A DNA stretch of 64,000 nt, from the NCBI GenBank assembly GCA_000824825.2, contig LM655175.1, positions 103,357 through 167,356 on the forward strand. The letters run 5' to 3'. Position 1 is the stretch's first letter. Each line of letters opens with the position of its first letter. Under the pieces are notes generated by a model. It did no database searches and was not told the DNA's origin. It worked only from the letters and a program-made list of their open reading frames with translations. The stretch is from Mesorhizobium sp. ORS 3324 (GTDB taxonomy: Bacteria > Pseudomonadota > Alphaproteobacteria > Rhizobiales > Rhizobiaceae). Both the position numbers and the translations under genes were made by a program. This document shows positions 45,117 through 53,594 of the stretch, piece after piece.

Positions 45117-46663
45117 TTGGACAACCGAGTGAGCCGCCCGAATGTTCTCCTCATCACCTGCGACCAGTGGCGTGGCGATTGCCTGTCCGCCGCCGGCCAT
45201 CCGGTGGTGAAAACGCCGAACGCCGATGCGCTCGCCGCCGAAGGCGTGCTGTTCCGGCGCCATTTCGGCGGCGCCGCACCCTGCTCGCCGGCGCGCGCCT
45301 GCCTCTATACCGGCCTTTACCAGATGAATAACCGCGTCTGCCGCAACGGCACGCCGCTCGACGCCCGGCACGGCAACATCGCGCTTTCGGCGCGCGCCGC
45401 GGGCTATGACCCAACGCTGTTCGGCTACACCGACGTCGCGCCCGATCCGCGCCGGCTTTCGGCCGGCGATCCGCGCCTGAGGAGCTACGAAGGCGTGCTG
45501 CCTGGCTTCACGGTGCGGCAGTTCCTGCCCGAGCACCAGAAACAGTGGCTGTCATGGCTCAAGGCGCAAGGCATCGACACCAGCGCCGGCGTGCCCGGCA
45601 TCCACTGTCCGGCGAACGGGCAGGGCAAGGTCGATGTGACCAGCGCGCCGCCGGTCTATTCGAAGGACCAGACGCCGACGGCGTTCCTGGCCGGCGAATT
45701 CATCCGCTGGCTTGGCGAGCAGGAGCAGGGCGCGCCGTGGTTCGCGCATATCTCCTTCATCAGCCCGCACCCGCCCTTCATCGTGCCGGAGCCCTACAAC
45801 ACCATGTACGACCCGGCCGACGGCCCCGCTTTCCGGCGCGCCGCAAGCTGGCAGGCCGAGGCGGAAAGCCACCCCTATCTCGCTTACGATCTCGACGGGC
45901 AGAAGCGAGCGAAGTTCGTTCCAGGCGTTGAGGGCAAGGTGCCGGATTGGGGCGACGACAACTTCCGTCGCATCCGCGCGATCTATTACGGCATGATCTC
46001 CGAGGTCGATGCGCAGCTCGGCCGCATCTGGCAAGCGCTGAGGGCGGCCGGCGCCTGGGACGACACCGTGATCGTGCTCACCTCCGATCATGCCGAGATG
46101 ATGGGCGATCATTTCATGCTGGGCAAAGGCGGCTATTTCGACGCCAGCTACCACATTCCGCTGATTGTCCGCGATCCGCGCCGCAAAGGGGCAGCCGGCG
46201 CGGCGGTCGACCGTTTCACCGAAGCCGTGGACATCTTTCCGACCTTGCTCGACCTGATCGGCGCAGCACCCGAACCGCATCTCGACGGCCGGTCGCTGGC
46301 GCCGTGGCTCGACGGCAAGGAGCCGGCGGACTGGCGCGACGCCGCGCATTGGGAATTCGATTTCCGCACGGTCGCCGGGGGCGAAGCCGAACGTCATTTC
46401 GACATCGGCCCGCGCGACTGCAACTTGGCCGTCATCCGCACGAGCGGGTTCAAATATGTCCATTTCGGCGGCGGCCTGCCACCTCTGCTGTTCGATCTCA
46501 CAAAGGATCCAGACGAGCTGACCAACGTCGCGAACGACGCCACCTACCTGCCGGCGCGCCTGGAATTCGCCGAAAAGCTGCTAGCCTGGCGCACCAGGCA
46601 TCTCGACCAGTCGCTGGCGCTGGCGGAGTTGACGGAAGGTGGCGCGGTTGGCCACGTGGGTTG

Positions 46664-46685
<22 letters not shown>
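45117..46685 (+). CDS. Sulfatase/phosphonate monoester hydrolase family enzyme
   Basis: A 522-residue alkaline-phosphatase-superfamily hydrolase. The consensus CSPAR carries Cys56, which would be converted to formylglycine. Metal ligands are visible in LLITCDQWRGD and TSDHAEMMGDH. Length and the CSPAR form resemble the rhizobial phosphonate monoester hydrolases as well as choline- and aryl-sulfatases. No signal peptide, so cytoplasmic. TTG start at 45117 has GAGGAG 6 bases before it. The last residues and the stop codon are encoded by the tandem repeat at 46664. Confidence 0.88.
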
Positions 46686-46751
<66 letters not shown>

Positions 46752-48089
46752 TCACTTCAGAATCATCCTCTGCTTGTCGCGGTTGGCGGCATAGGTGCTC
46801 TTGTCGTAGGCCGCCTGCGCCTGCAGCTGCTCCTTGGTGAAGTTGGTGTAGAGATATTTGTTGCCTTTCTTGTCGGCCATGAACTTGAGCTTGTCCATGC
46901 CGACCGCCACTTCCTTGGCGCCGATGCCGAGGAAGCCGCCGACGTCGACGATCACCGCATCCGGCTTCTTGTCCGGCGTCAGCACGACATCGCCGATCGT
47001 GCCTATCTTGGCGTCGTTGGCACCATAGACGGTTGCGCCCTTCAGCTCATCGCCTCGGATATTGCCGATCGGCATCTCGGTCAGCGTCGACTTGTCGATC
47101 GAGGCCGTCTTGGTGGTGTCGGTAGCGGACGTGCCCGTGTCCGCCGGCTTGTTTTCGGCAGTCTTTGCCGGCTGCGTGGGCTTGCTCCCCTTGTCGGCCG
47201 TGGTGTCCGACGACGCCACGGCAGGCGTGGTGGTGGGCGGCGTCTCGCTCGAAGACGCATTGCTTGTCGAAGCCGGCGCCGGATCATATGCCTTGCGATT
47301 GAAATCCGGCTGAGTCTGCAGCTCCTCCTTGGTGGTCTCGGCGACCAGCCAACGGTCCCCATTCTTCTCCGCCCATTTTGCCTTGGCGAAGTCGAAGGTG
47401 ACGTTCTTCGTCCCTATGCCGAGGAAGCCGCCGACACCGATGACGAGCGACTCGGCCTTGCCGTCCTTGGCGAGCACGATGTCCTTCACGTCGCCGATCT
47501 TCTGGGCATCGTCGGCCGTGCTGTTGTAGACCGACTCACCCATGATGTTCGTGGCAAGATTGCCTTCCGCCTTCTTGACCGGTTCAGCCGGCTTGGCGTT
47601 GAGGTCTACCGGCTTCTGGGCTCCGCCCATGTTGGTTGAAGGCTGCGTGGCGTCAGCCGACTGGGCCGGGGCCGGATCATAAGGCTTGCGGTCGAATGCC
47701 GGTTTGGCATTCAGCTCGTCCTTGGTCGTCTTGGCCACCAGCCAGCGGTCGCCGTTCTTCTCGGCCCATTCCATCTTGCTGTAGTCGAAGGCCACGTCCT
47801 TCGTTCCGACACCGAGGAAGCCGCCAACACCGATGATCGCGGACTTTGCCTTGCCGCTGGCATCGAAGACGATATCGTCGATCTTGCCGATATTCTGGGC
47901 ATCGTTTCCGGTGCCGTTATAAACGGATTCGCCGATGATATTGGACATGAGGGAGCCTTCCGCTCGGATCACGGGGGCCGGGTTCTCGGCCGCAGGCGGC
48001 TGTGCGGGTGACTGCACCGCCGTTTGTGCAAAAGCACCGGTTGCAAGCAGCGTTGCAAGCGCGGTCGTCGCAAAAAGAGTGCGGGTCAT
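46752..48089 (-). CDS. Exported triple PRC-barrel domain protein
   Basis: A 445-residue protein with a Sec signal peptide (TALATLLATGAFAQ). Three PRC-barrel domains follow at about residues 45-140, 175-270 and 345-440. Each has the pattern IGxxxDIV, VGGFLG(V/I)G and a C-terminal LxxxPxFxRKxYDPAPA-like end. Linkers are Pro/Ala/Thr-rich. PRC-barrel domains bind proteins or RNA and are frequent in alphaproteobacterial stress genes. AGGAGG precedes ATG 48089. An EcfG-type promoter lies 83-107 bases upstream. Confidence 0.85.
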   Translation of the reverse strand: MTRTLFATTALATLLATGAFAQTAVQSPAQPPAAENPAPVIRAEGSLMSNIIGESVYNGTGNDAQNIGKIDDIVFDASGKAKSAIIGVGGFLGVGTKDVAFDYSKMEWAEKNGDRWLVAKTTKDELNAKPAFDRKPYDPAPAQSADATQPSTNMGGAQKPVDLNAKPAEPVKKAEGNLATNIMGESVYNSTADDAQKIGDVKDIVLAKDGKAESLVIGVGGFLGIGTKNVTFDFAKAKWAEKNGDRWLVAETTKEELQTQPDFNRKAYDPAPASTSNASSSETPPTTTPAVASSDTTADKGSKPTQPAKTAENKPADTGTSATDTTKTASIDKSTLTEMPIGNIRGDELKGATVYGANDAKIGTIGDVVLTPDKKPDAVIVDVGGFLGIGAKEVAVGMDKLKFMADKKGNKYLYTNFTKEQLQAQAAYDKSTYAANRDKQRMILK

Positions 48090-48171
48090 GATCGTTCCTC
48101 CTGCCTGATTTCCAATGCCGCAACGAGGACCGGCCCGACCGGCCAAACGCGGCATTATGCCTCAACCTCAC

Positions 48172-48196
48172 AACGTCGTGAGCGGAGCGTTGTTCC
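48172..48196 (-). promoter_or_regulatory. EcfG-type promoter for the PRC-barrel gene
   Basis: On the minus strand GGAAC (48196-48192), 16 bases, then CGTT (48175-48172), matching the alphaproteobacterial general-stress promoter exactly. It is 83 bases before the start codon. Confidence 0.75.
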
Positions 48197-48242
48197 CATA
48201 AGGCTGGCCCGCGCTCAGGCGCCATGTCCCTGACCCGCTCAC

Positions 48243-48268
48243 GGAACCTTTCGGCGGTCCTTTCCGTT
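48243..48268 (+). promoter_or_regulatory. EcfG-type promoter for the diacylglycerol kinase-like gene
   Basis: GGAAC (48243-48247), 17 bases, CGTT (48265-48268), 72 bases before the ATG at 48341. It is back to back with the promoter at 48172-48196. Confidence 0.7.
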
Positions 48269-48340
48269 TCAGCCAGCGGCTGACGGGTCACTTTCGACCA
48301 GGGAAATCGGCTGGGTAATTGCAAGAAACACGGAGCGGGC

Positions 48341-49261
48341 ATGCGGTTTGCTGCGGTGCTGAACCAGGACGGCGGCACGCTGCGGACGACCGATATTTCG
48401 GCCTTTGCCGACCGTCTGCGCCAGACGCTGGAAGCACAAGGTCATTCGGTTCAGATCGACATTGTTGCCGGCCGCGAAATCGCCGCGGCCTTGAAAAGGG
48501 CCGCAGCGAAGCGGAACATCGATGTCGTGATCGCCGGAGGCGGCGACGGCACGGTTTCGACGGCGGCGTCCCTGCTCATGAACAAGAAGAAGGCCTTGGC
48601 CATACTGCCAGCCGGCACGATGAACCTCTTCGCGCGCGGCCTTGGCATCCCGCAGACGCTGGATGCGGCGCTGAAATCCTTCGCCGAAGGCGAGGTTACC
48701 GCTGTCGACATCGCAAGCGCCAACGGCCGGCCCTTCGTCCATCAGTTTTCGATCGGCATGCATGCCAAGATGGTGCAGCTTCGGGAGAAGATGGATTTCG
48801 GCTCGCGGCTGGGAAAGATGCGGGCTTCCGTTCGCGCCGCATGGGCAACGATCAAGAACCCGCATACCCTCAAGGTGACCCTGACCGTCGGCGAGGCCGA
48901 GATCATCACGCGCGTGACCGGCATCAGCATCAGCAACAATCTGTTCGGCGAGGGCCACCTGCCTTACGCGGACAATCCGGTTGGGGGCGTGCTCGGCATC
49001 TATGTCAGCGTCGCACGCAGGCGCCGCGACCTTGCGAAACTGTTCCTCGTCATGCTGCGCGGCCGCTGGCGCGACAGCGAACATGTCGAAATCCATCAGG
49101 CCGACAAGGCCGTCCTCAAGATCCATTCGCCTGCGAAGAAGTTCAGCGCGGTCATGGATGGCGAATTATTCAGGCTGGAACGCGAGACGGTGATCCAGAT
49201 TCATCCCGGCGCGTTGAACGTGCTGGTTCCAGCAAGCAATGCGCACGCAAAGGCGGCGTAA
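48341..49261 (+). CDS. Diacylglycerol kinase-like lipid kinase
   Basis: A 306-residue protein of the DAGK catalytic-domain family (YegS/DgkB-like). The nucleotide-binding motif GGGDGT (about residue 67) and PAGTMNLFARGLGIP are intact, and the C-terminal MDGE is present. It should phosphorylate a lipid alcohol with ATP. It is preceded by an EcfG-type promoter, which suggests induction in the general stress response. Confidence 0.88.
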   Translation: MRFAAVLNQDGGTLRTTDISAFADRLRQTLEAQGHSVQIDIVAGREIAAALKRAAAKRNIDVVIAGGGDGTVSTAASLLMNKKKALAILPAGTMNLFARGLGIPQTLDAALKSFAEGEVTAVDIASANGRPFVHQFSIGMHAKMVQLREKMDFGSRLGKMRASVRAAWATIKNPHTLKVTLTVGEAEIITRVTGISISNNLFGEGHLPYADNPVGGVLGIYVSVARRRRDLAKLFLVMLRGRWRDSEHVEIHQADKAVLKIHSPAKKFSAVMDGELFRLERETVIQIHPGALNVLVPASNAHAKAA

Positions 49262-49269
49262 CAGGGCGG

Positions 49270-49473
49270 TCAGCCGCCTTGCGCGGGTTTCTGCGCGGTC
49301 GCCGGCGCCTCGGGCACACTCTGCGATGTCGTCGGGCTCTTGATCACCTCGCCATAGATCTCGACCGCGCCCCAGGCGATGAAGGCCAGCAGCAGCCCGG
49401 CAATGAGTATCCGGAGCGCGTGCCAGCCCCAGCGGCCCTGGCGGGCTTTGTCTTCAGGAACGATCTTGGCCAT
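49270..49473 (-). CDS. Small single-span membrane protein
   Basis: A 67-residue protein. A basic N-terminus is followed by one membrane segment (about residues 20-40, LRILIAGLLLAFIAWGAVEI) and a Pro/Ala-rich tail. An EcfG-type promoter lies 55 bases before the start, so it is a likely stress-response protein. No function recognised. Confidence 0.7.
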   Translation of the reverse strand: MAKIVPEDKARQGRWGWHALRILIAGLLLAFIAWGAVEIYGEVIKSPTTSQSVPEAPATAQKPAQGG

Positions 49474-49527
49474 TCTTCGCCTCCGTGTTGCGTGGCGGCG
49501 GGCGCTCCGGACACGGCATGGTCGAGT

Positions 49528-49552
49528 AACGGGCCCCTTTTGCGAAGGTTCC
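49528..49552 (-). promoter_or_regulatory. EcfG-type promoter for the small membrane protein gene
   Basis: Minus strand GGAAC (49552-49548), 16 bases, CGTT (49531-49528), 55 bases before the start at 49473. Confidence 0.7.
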
Positions 49553-49618
49553 GTTGCCGACGGTGAGGCTCGGCAAGGATCAAGCCGGCGGTAGCGTTTT
49601 CCCGGAACTGCTCTGGCC

Positions 49619-49721
49619 TAGAGCAATTCCGGGAAAAGTGCGAAACGGTTTTCCGTCCGGAATTGCGTCAAAACAAAGAGATAGAGCGGTTTGCCGTTTC
49701 CGCGAACGGTGAACCGCTCTA
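49619..49721. repeat. Dispersed repeat (AGAGCAATTCC family), complete copy
   Basis: Bounded by TAGAGCAATTCC and CCGCTCTA, with inner stems AATTCCGG...CCGGAATT and GGTTTGCCGTTTCCGCG...CGGTGAACC. The terminal CTA serves as the stop codon of the neighbouring membrane protein gene at 49719. Confidence 0.8.
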
Positions 49722-50183
49722 AGGCGTTTCGCCAGGATCCGGGTCCCGAGGCCCTGGCTTCACATTCTCGCGGTAGATGGCGTAAGCGACGAGCGCAAGC
49801 ACGGGCGCGGCGACGGCGCCCAAGCCGCCCTTGCTCTTCGCAAGCGCCGGCAGCAGCGCGAGCGCCGCGGCAACGCCAACCGCGGTCAGGTCGGTCTTGC
49901 GCTGGCGCGCCCGGCGCCGCGCGCGCATGCCCGCCGTCAGACGCTCGATGAGCAGGATAAGCGCCGCCAACACCAGGAACGCCGCGCCAAAGCCCAGTGA
50001 CGTCGCCAGCGGCCCATAGCGCGCGGCAAACCAAATATAGGCGGCGCCGACAAGGAAGCCGACGCCGCACAAGGCAAAAATCCCGGCAAGCCCGTAAAGG
50101 ATCGCCGTCATTCTCGCACGTCGCATTGCGGCCATCGCCTCGCCGGAGGCAAGGGCCGAAATCAGCGAGACCAGCGTCCCCAT
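49719..50183 (-). CDS. YqjE/phage-holin-like membrane protein
   Basis: A 154-residue protein. Two membrane segments (about 27-52, ILYGLAGIFALCGVGFLVG, and 62-82) form a helical pair of the YqjE type, and a further hydrophobic stretch occurs near 100-135. It follows a DUF883-like gene by 6 bases; the same pairing (ElaB/YqjD with YqjE) is known in enterobacteria as stationary-phase inner-membrane proteins. It is not a sign of a prophage. The stop is provided by the repeat at 49619. Confidence 0.75.
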   Translation of the reverse strand: MGTLVSLISALASGEAMAAMRRARMTAILYGLAGIFALCGVGFLVGAAYIWFAARYGPLATSLGFGAAFLVLAALILLIERLTAGMRARRRARQRKTDLTAVGVAAALALLPALAKSKGGLGAVAAPVLALVAYAIYRENVKPGPRDPDPGETP

Positions 50184-50189
50184 CTGTGG

Positions 50190-50516
50190 CTAGCGGCGGG
50201 AGAGCAGCGCGAACAGGAAGCCGACGCCCGCGGCGATCGCCAGCGACGTCACGGGCTTTTCGCGGACGCTGGCGATCAGCTGCGCCTCGATATCCTGAGC
50301 ACTGCCGCGCATGCTTTCGAACGCTGCCTCGCCCTGCGTCCGCAACTGCTCGACCCCTTCGGCCGCGGCGCGGCGCGCCGTGCCGTAACCATGCTCTCCA
50401 GTCTTGGCCAATTGCTTGGTGAGTTCCTCGATATCGGCCCGCAGCTGCCGGATATCGGCTTCGAGATCGGAATTGGAGGGAGCATCTGTTGCGGTTTTGC
50501 CTGCGGCGGGCGCCAT
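50190..50516 (-). CDS. DUF883 family protein (ElaB/YqjD-like)
   Basis: A 108-residue protein. A coiled-coil region (about residues 16-85, LEADIRQLRADIEELTKQLA) is followed by one C-terminal membrane helix (VTSLAIAAGVGFLFALL) ending in RR. This is the typical layout of ElaB/YqjD proteins, which are tail-anchored and ribosome-associated in E. coli. A far-upstream EcfG-type promoter at 50773-50797 could drive it together with the downstream YqjE-like gene. Confidence 0.82.
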   Translation of the reverse strand: MAPAAGKTATDAPSNSDLEADIRQLRADIEELTKQLAKTGEHGYGTARRAAAEGVEQLRTQGEAAFESMRGSAQDIEAQLIASVREKPVTSLAIAAGVGFLFALLSRR

Positions 50517-50772
50517 TGCTTAACTCCTTGTGTTTTCTGCCTTTCAACGCTCGATCTGCGTCAAGAGTTCCGAACCTGGATCGCCTGTTAGCAAGGCCGG
50601 AGGGCGGGCACATTGACGGCAGTCAATTCGCTCCGGTTAGCGGCCGGCAGCAGCCGCAACGGGCACTAGTCGCAAGGATATTGGCGGCTGAGAATGATAA
50701 GGTATGCTTTGGACGGACATTTCGACATTTCGACCCCTCTTCGAAATCCCTGCCCCCGGCAGGGTAGCTAGG

Positions 50773-50797
50773 AACGTTCCAGCCGGATCGAAGTTCC
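50773..50797 (-). promoter_or_regulatory. EcfG-type promoter upstream of the DUF883/YqjE pair
   Basis: Minus strand GGAAC (50797-50793), 16 bases, CGTT (50776-50773). It is 257 bases before the DUF883-like start, which implies a long leader. The plus strand also has GGAAC at 50771 with AGTT 16 bases on, a weaker match facing the response regulator at 50825. The rest of the 308-base gap (50517-50824) shows nothing else. Confidence 0.6.
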
Positions 50798-50824
50798 GCC
50801 GATCACGGCGATGCATAACCGTTC

Positions 50825-51274
50825 ATGTCTTTTTTAAATGACATGGAGCCAAATACCGCGCATGACTCTGCCAATTGTAGGAGTCGCCGACACGTGCCTC
50901 TATTGCTAGACGGATTGCGTATTCTGGTCCTGGAGGACGAATTCCTGATCGCAATGGATGTTGAACAGCTGTGCCGCGACCATGGCGCCGCCGATGTCGC
51001 GATCGCCCGCGAATTGACCGAGGTCGACGAAAAGGAACTGCCGTCACGTTTCGACGCCGCCGTCGTCGACCTGATGCTGGGCGGCGTTTCGACGCTTCAT
51101 TTTGCCGCGCGCCTGCGCAGCACGGGCGTTCCGTTCATCTTCGCCACCGGCTATCCGGACTCGGACGAGCTCAAGGGCTCTTTTCCGGAGATAGGTCTGG
51201 TCAGCAAACCCTTTTCGGGCGACGACCTCGTCTCGGCCTTGGCTGCCGCCTGCGGCCGCGGCGCGTCTGCCTGA
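50825..51274 (+). CDS. Single-domain response regulator
   Basis: A 149-residue receiver-only protein. Acidic pair in VLEDEFLIAMD, phosphoacceptor Asp82 in AAVVDLMLGG, Thr in FATGYPD and Lys in VSKPFSGDD. The first 30 residues are extra; translation could begin at ATG 50843. The FATGY form belongs to the FATGUY receivers often linked to HWE kinases in alphaproteobacteria. Next to ecfG-nepR-phyR it is a candidate component of general stress signalling. Confidence 0.88.
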   Translation: MSFLNDMEPNTAHDSANCRSRRHVPLLLDGLRILVLEDEFLIAMDVEQLCRDHGAADVAIARELTEVDEKELPSRFDAAVVDLMLGGVSTLHFAARLRSTGVPFIFATGYPDSDELKGSFPEIGLVSKPFSGDDLVSALAAACGRGASA

Positions 51275-51327
51275 ACGGGCTATTCGCCGCACGTGGAACA
51301 GAGGCGGATCGGACTGAAGCAGGCAGG

Positions 51328-51879
51328 TCAGGCGGCGTTCGACCCGGTCACCTGGGCCGAGATCGCATCGGGGCCGTATTCATCCTCGCCGGAAATCTTG
51401 AGGATATCCTGCAGCCTGGCGCGCGCCCGGCTGACGCGGCTCTTGATGGTGCCGACCGCGCAGCCGCAGATCTCGGCCGCCTCTTCGTAAGAGAAGCCGG
51501 AAGCGCCGATCAGGATGATGGCCTCGCGCTGGTCCTCCGGCAGCTGTTCCAGCGCGCCGCGAAAGTCCTTGAGGTCGAGCTGGCCATGCTGGGCCGGGTG
51601 AACGGCGAGCCTGGCGGTCATGATGCCGTCGCTGTCCTGCACCTCTCGGCCGCGCTTGCGCATCTGCGAATAGAATTCGTTGCGCAGGATGGTGAACAGC
51701 CAGGCCTTGAGATTGGTGCCCGGCTGGAAGCTCTCATGCTTGTCCCACGCCTTGACCAGGGTTTCCTGCACGAGGTCGTCGGCCTTGTCGGCATTCTGCG
51801 TCAGCGACACCGCAAAGGCGCGCAGGCTCGGTATCGCACCGAGCAGCTCGGTCTTGAAGCTCTGGGAGACCGCCGCCAT
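51328..51879 (-). CDS. ecfG: General stress response sigma factor EcfG
   Basis: A 183-residue ECF15-type sigma factor. Region 2 contains NADKADDLVQETLVKAW and LKAWLFTILRNEFY; region 4 contains EQLPEDQREAIILIGASGFSYEEAA and GCAVGTIKSR. EcfG directs transcription from GGAAC/CGTT promoters when freed from NepR. It follows nepR by 3 bases in the same operon. Seven matching promoter candidates lie within 5.1 kb of this gene. Confidence 0.93.
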   Translation of the reverse strand: MAAVSQSFKTELLGAIPSLRAFAVSLTQNADKADDLVQETLVKAWDKHESFQPGTNLKAWLFTILRNEFYSQMRKRGREVQDSDGIMTARLAVHPAQHGQLDLKDFRGALEQLPEDQREAIILIGASGFSYEEAAEICGCAVGTIKSRVSRARARLQDILKISGEDEYGPDAISAQVTGSNAA

Positions 51880-51882
51880 GCC

Positions 51883-52086
51883 TCAATCCTTTTTCTCGGC
51901 GGGCTCGGCCTCTTCCAGCTGGCTAAGCAACTGAGCGAAACGATCCGGCACCTCATCGGAGACCAGCTCGTCGTAATATTGTTTGAGTTTGCGGGCGATT
52001 TCGGAGTTTGGTCCGAGCGGATTGCCGCTCCCGTTCCGGCGCCCGCCCGCGGCACCAGTCGTTGAATTCTTTGACATTTCTTTCAT
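51883..52086 (-). CDS. nepR: Anti-sigma factor NepR
   Basis: A 67-residue protein with the NepR core (IARKLKQYYDELVSDEVPDRF, of which the LKQYYDELV helix binds sigma or PhyR) and an acidic C-terminus. It sequesters EcfG until phosphorylated PhyR captures it. It is first in the nepR-ecfG operon and is preceded by an EcfG-type promoter, giving autoregulation. ATG 52086 or 52077 may be the start. Confidence 0.92.
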   Translation of the reverse strand: MKEMSKNSTTGAAGGRRNGSGNPLGPNSEIARKLKQYYDELVSDEVPDRFAQLLSQLEEAEPAEKKD

Positions 52087-52174
52087 GTTTGCCCTAATTC
52101 CAGCACCCGAACCGCTCTAGAATACAAAACACAACGCAAGCGGCCCCTCGTCTGTGCCCATCCCGAAACCGCCA

Positions 52175-52199
52175 AACGCCCGTTGCCTAATTTAGTTCC
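52175..52199 (-). promoter_or_regulatory. EcfG-type promoter for nepR-ecfG
   Basis: Minus strand GGAAC (52199-52195), 16 bases, CGTT (52178-52175), 89 bases before the nepR start. Confidence 0.85.
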
Positions 52200-52208
52200 A
52201 TGTCCGGC

Positions 52209-52233
52209 GGAACTTTTTCAGAAAGCCGGCGTT
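52209..52233 (+). promoter_or_regulatory. EcfG-type promoter for phyR
   Basis: GGAAC (52209-52213), 16 bases, CGTT (52230-52233), 71 bases before phyR. It is back to back with the nepR promoter, with only 9 bases between their GGAAC boxes. Confidence 0.85.
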
Positions 52234-52303
52234 GGTTTTGCTGGGGTTTGCGACCCGTCTGACCTGTGAAATGCTACAACGTCATCTGAGGGAGACGTCA
52301 AAT

Positions 52304-53098
52304 ATGAGTCTGTCCGCAACCATCGCTCCTCACCTGCCGTTCCTGCGCCGTTTCTCGCGCGCCGTCACGGGATCGCAGGAAAGCGGTGACGCGCTGGTCG
52401 CCGCCATGCTGGAGGCCATCATCGCCGACACCGAGGTCTTCCCCAAGGCATCAAGCGACCGCATCGCACTCTACAAGGTTTTTGCCAGACTATTCACCTC
52501 GATTGCCATTCGTGTGCCGCAGGAGCATGCGCAGACCGCCTGGGAGCAGCGGGCAGCCGCCAATCTGAACGCGATCGCGCCGCGGCCGCGGCAAGCCTTC
52601 CTGCTCGTTGCCGTGGAAGGATTCAGCGAGGACGAGGCGGCTGAAATCCTCGATGCCGACGAACAGGAATTCTCCGAATTGCTTGCCCAGGCAAGCAGCG
52701 AGATTTCCCGCCAGGTCGCGACAGATGTGCTGATCATCGAGGATGAGCCGCTGATTGCCATGGACATCGAGGAGATGGTCGAAAGCCTCGGACACCGCGT
52801 TGTCGGCACCGCGCGCACCCACGCCGAGGCGGTGGCCGTGTTCGGCAAGACGCGTCCGAAAATGGTGCTGGCCGATATCCAGCTCGCCGACGGCAGCTCT
52901 GGCATCGAGGCCGTGAACGAGATCCTGTCCTCGACGCCGGTGCCGGTGATCTTCATCACCGCCTTCCCGGAGCGTCTTTTGACCGGCGAGCGTCCCGAAC
53001 CGGCGTTCCTGGTGACCAAGCCGTTCAATCCTGACATGGTCAAGGCTCTGATCAGCCAGGCGCTCTTCTTCGACCGGCAGGCAAAGGCCGCGGCCTGA
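52304..53098 (+). CDS. phyR: Stress response anti-anti-sigma regulator PhyR
   Basis: A 264-residue protein. Residues 1-135 are a sigma-factor-like domain (PHLPFLRRFSRAVTGSQESG; APRPRQAFLLVAVEGFSEDEA) that mimics EcfG. Residues 140-260 are a receiver with acidic pair EDEP, phosphoacceptor Asp191 in VLADIQLADG, Thr in FITAFPE and Lys in TKPFN. Once phosphorylated it binds NepR and frees EcfG. ATG 52304 has GAGGGAGA upstream. Divergent from nepR-ecfG, the conserved arrangement. Confidence 0.95.
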   Translation: MSLSATIAPHLPFLRRFSRAVTGSQESGDALVAAMLEAIIADTEVFPKASSDRIALYKVFARLFTSIAIRVPQEHAQTAWEQRAAANLNAIAPRPRQAFLLVAVEGFSEDEAAEILDADEQEFSELLAQASSEISRQVATDVLIIEDEPLIAMDIEEMVESLGHRVVGTARTHAEAVAVFGKTRPKMVLADIQLADGSSGIEAVNEILSSTPVPVIFITAFPERLLTGERPEPAFLVTKPFNPDMVKALISQALFFDRQAKAAA

Positions 53099-53213
53099 CC
53101 GCATCCATGCCCGACGTTCGGGCTTGCATGCGAGGCGTTCGCCCCGCACGCAGGCGGTGCGGAATCTGACGCTTAAAAGCGCTTTCGGGGGATCGTCTTT
53201 TTCCGCAAATGGT

Positions 53214-53238
53214 GGAACAAACGGCACCCAGCCACGTT
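53214..53238 (+). promoter_or_regulatory. EcfG-type promoter for the DUF1328 gene
   Basis: GGAAC (53214-53218), 16 bases, CGTT (53235-53238), 27 bases before the start at 53266. Confidence 0.8.
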
Positions 53239-53265
53239 TGTCAGGTCATTGGAAGGAGACATATC

Positions 53266-53430
53266 ATGCTGTACTGGGCGCTCGTTTTTCTTGTGGTTGC
53301 GATTATCGCCGGCGCGCTTGGGTTCGGCGGCATTGCCGGCACGTCGGCTGGCATCGCGCAGATATTGTTCTTCATCTTCCTAGCCTTCCTGGTGATTTCG
53401 CTGATCGCCGGCCTTTTCAGAAGAGCCTGA
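53266..53430 (+). CDS. DUF1328 (YtjA) family small membrane protein
   Basis: A 54-residue protein made of two membrane helices (about residues 4-22 and 28-50), with the family-typical [21 protein letters not shown] and IAGLFRR end. GGAAGGAG precedes the ATG. It has an EcfG-type promoter. Homologues are common stress-induced proteins of unknown function. Confidence 0.88.
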   Translation: MLYWALVFLVVAIIAGALGFGGIAGTSAGIAQILFFIFLAFLVISLIAGLFRRA

Positions 53431-53594
53431 CGCGGGAGCGCCGAACACTGGAAGCCGCACCCCTCAAACGGTTTCCAGCCACCGCCGGGCGGTGTCTCCA
53501 AAGGACATCCGTCCGGCGGACCGTTTTGAGGCGCGTGCAGCCTCGGTAATGCCGAGGCCGGAGCAATCTGTCATAGAGCCGCGGGAAGTATTGG

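Noticed and set aside
49719..50183. Holin-like protein as evidence of a prophage
   Set aside because: The YqjE/DUF883 pair is chromosomal in many bacteria; no phage structural, integrase or lysis genes are nearby.
50771..50795. Plus-strand EcfG promoter for the single-domain response regulator
   Set aside because: GGAAC is followed at 16 bases by AGTT, not CGTT; the minus-strand reading of the same region is the exact match.
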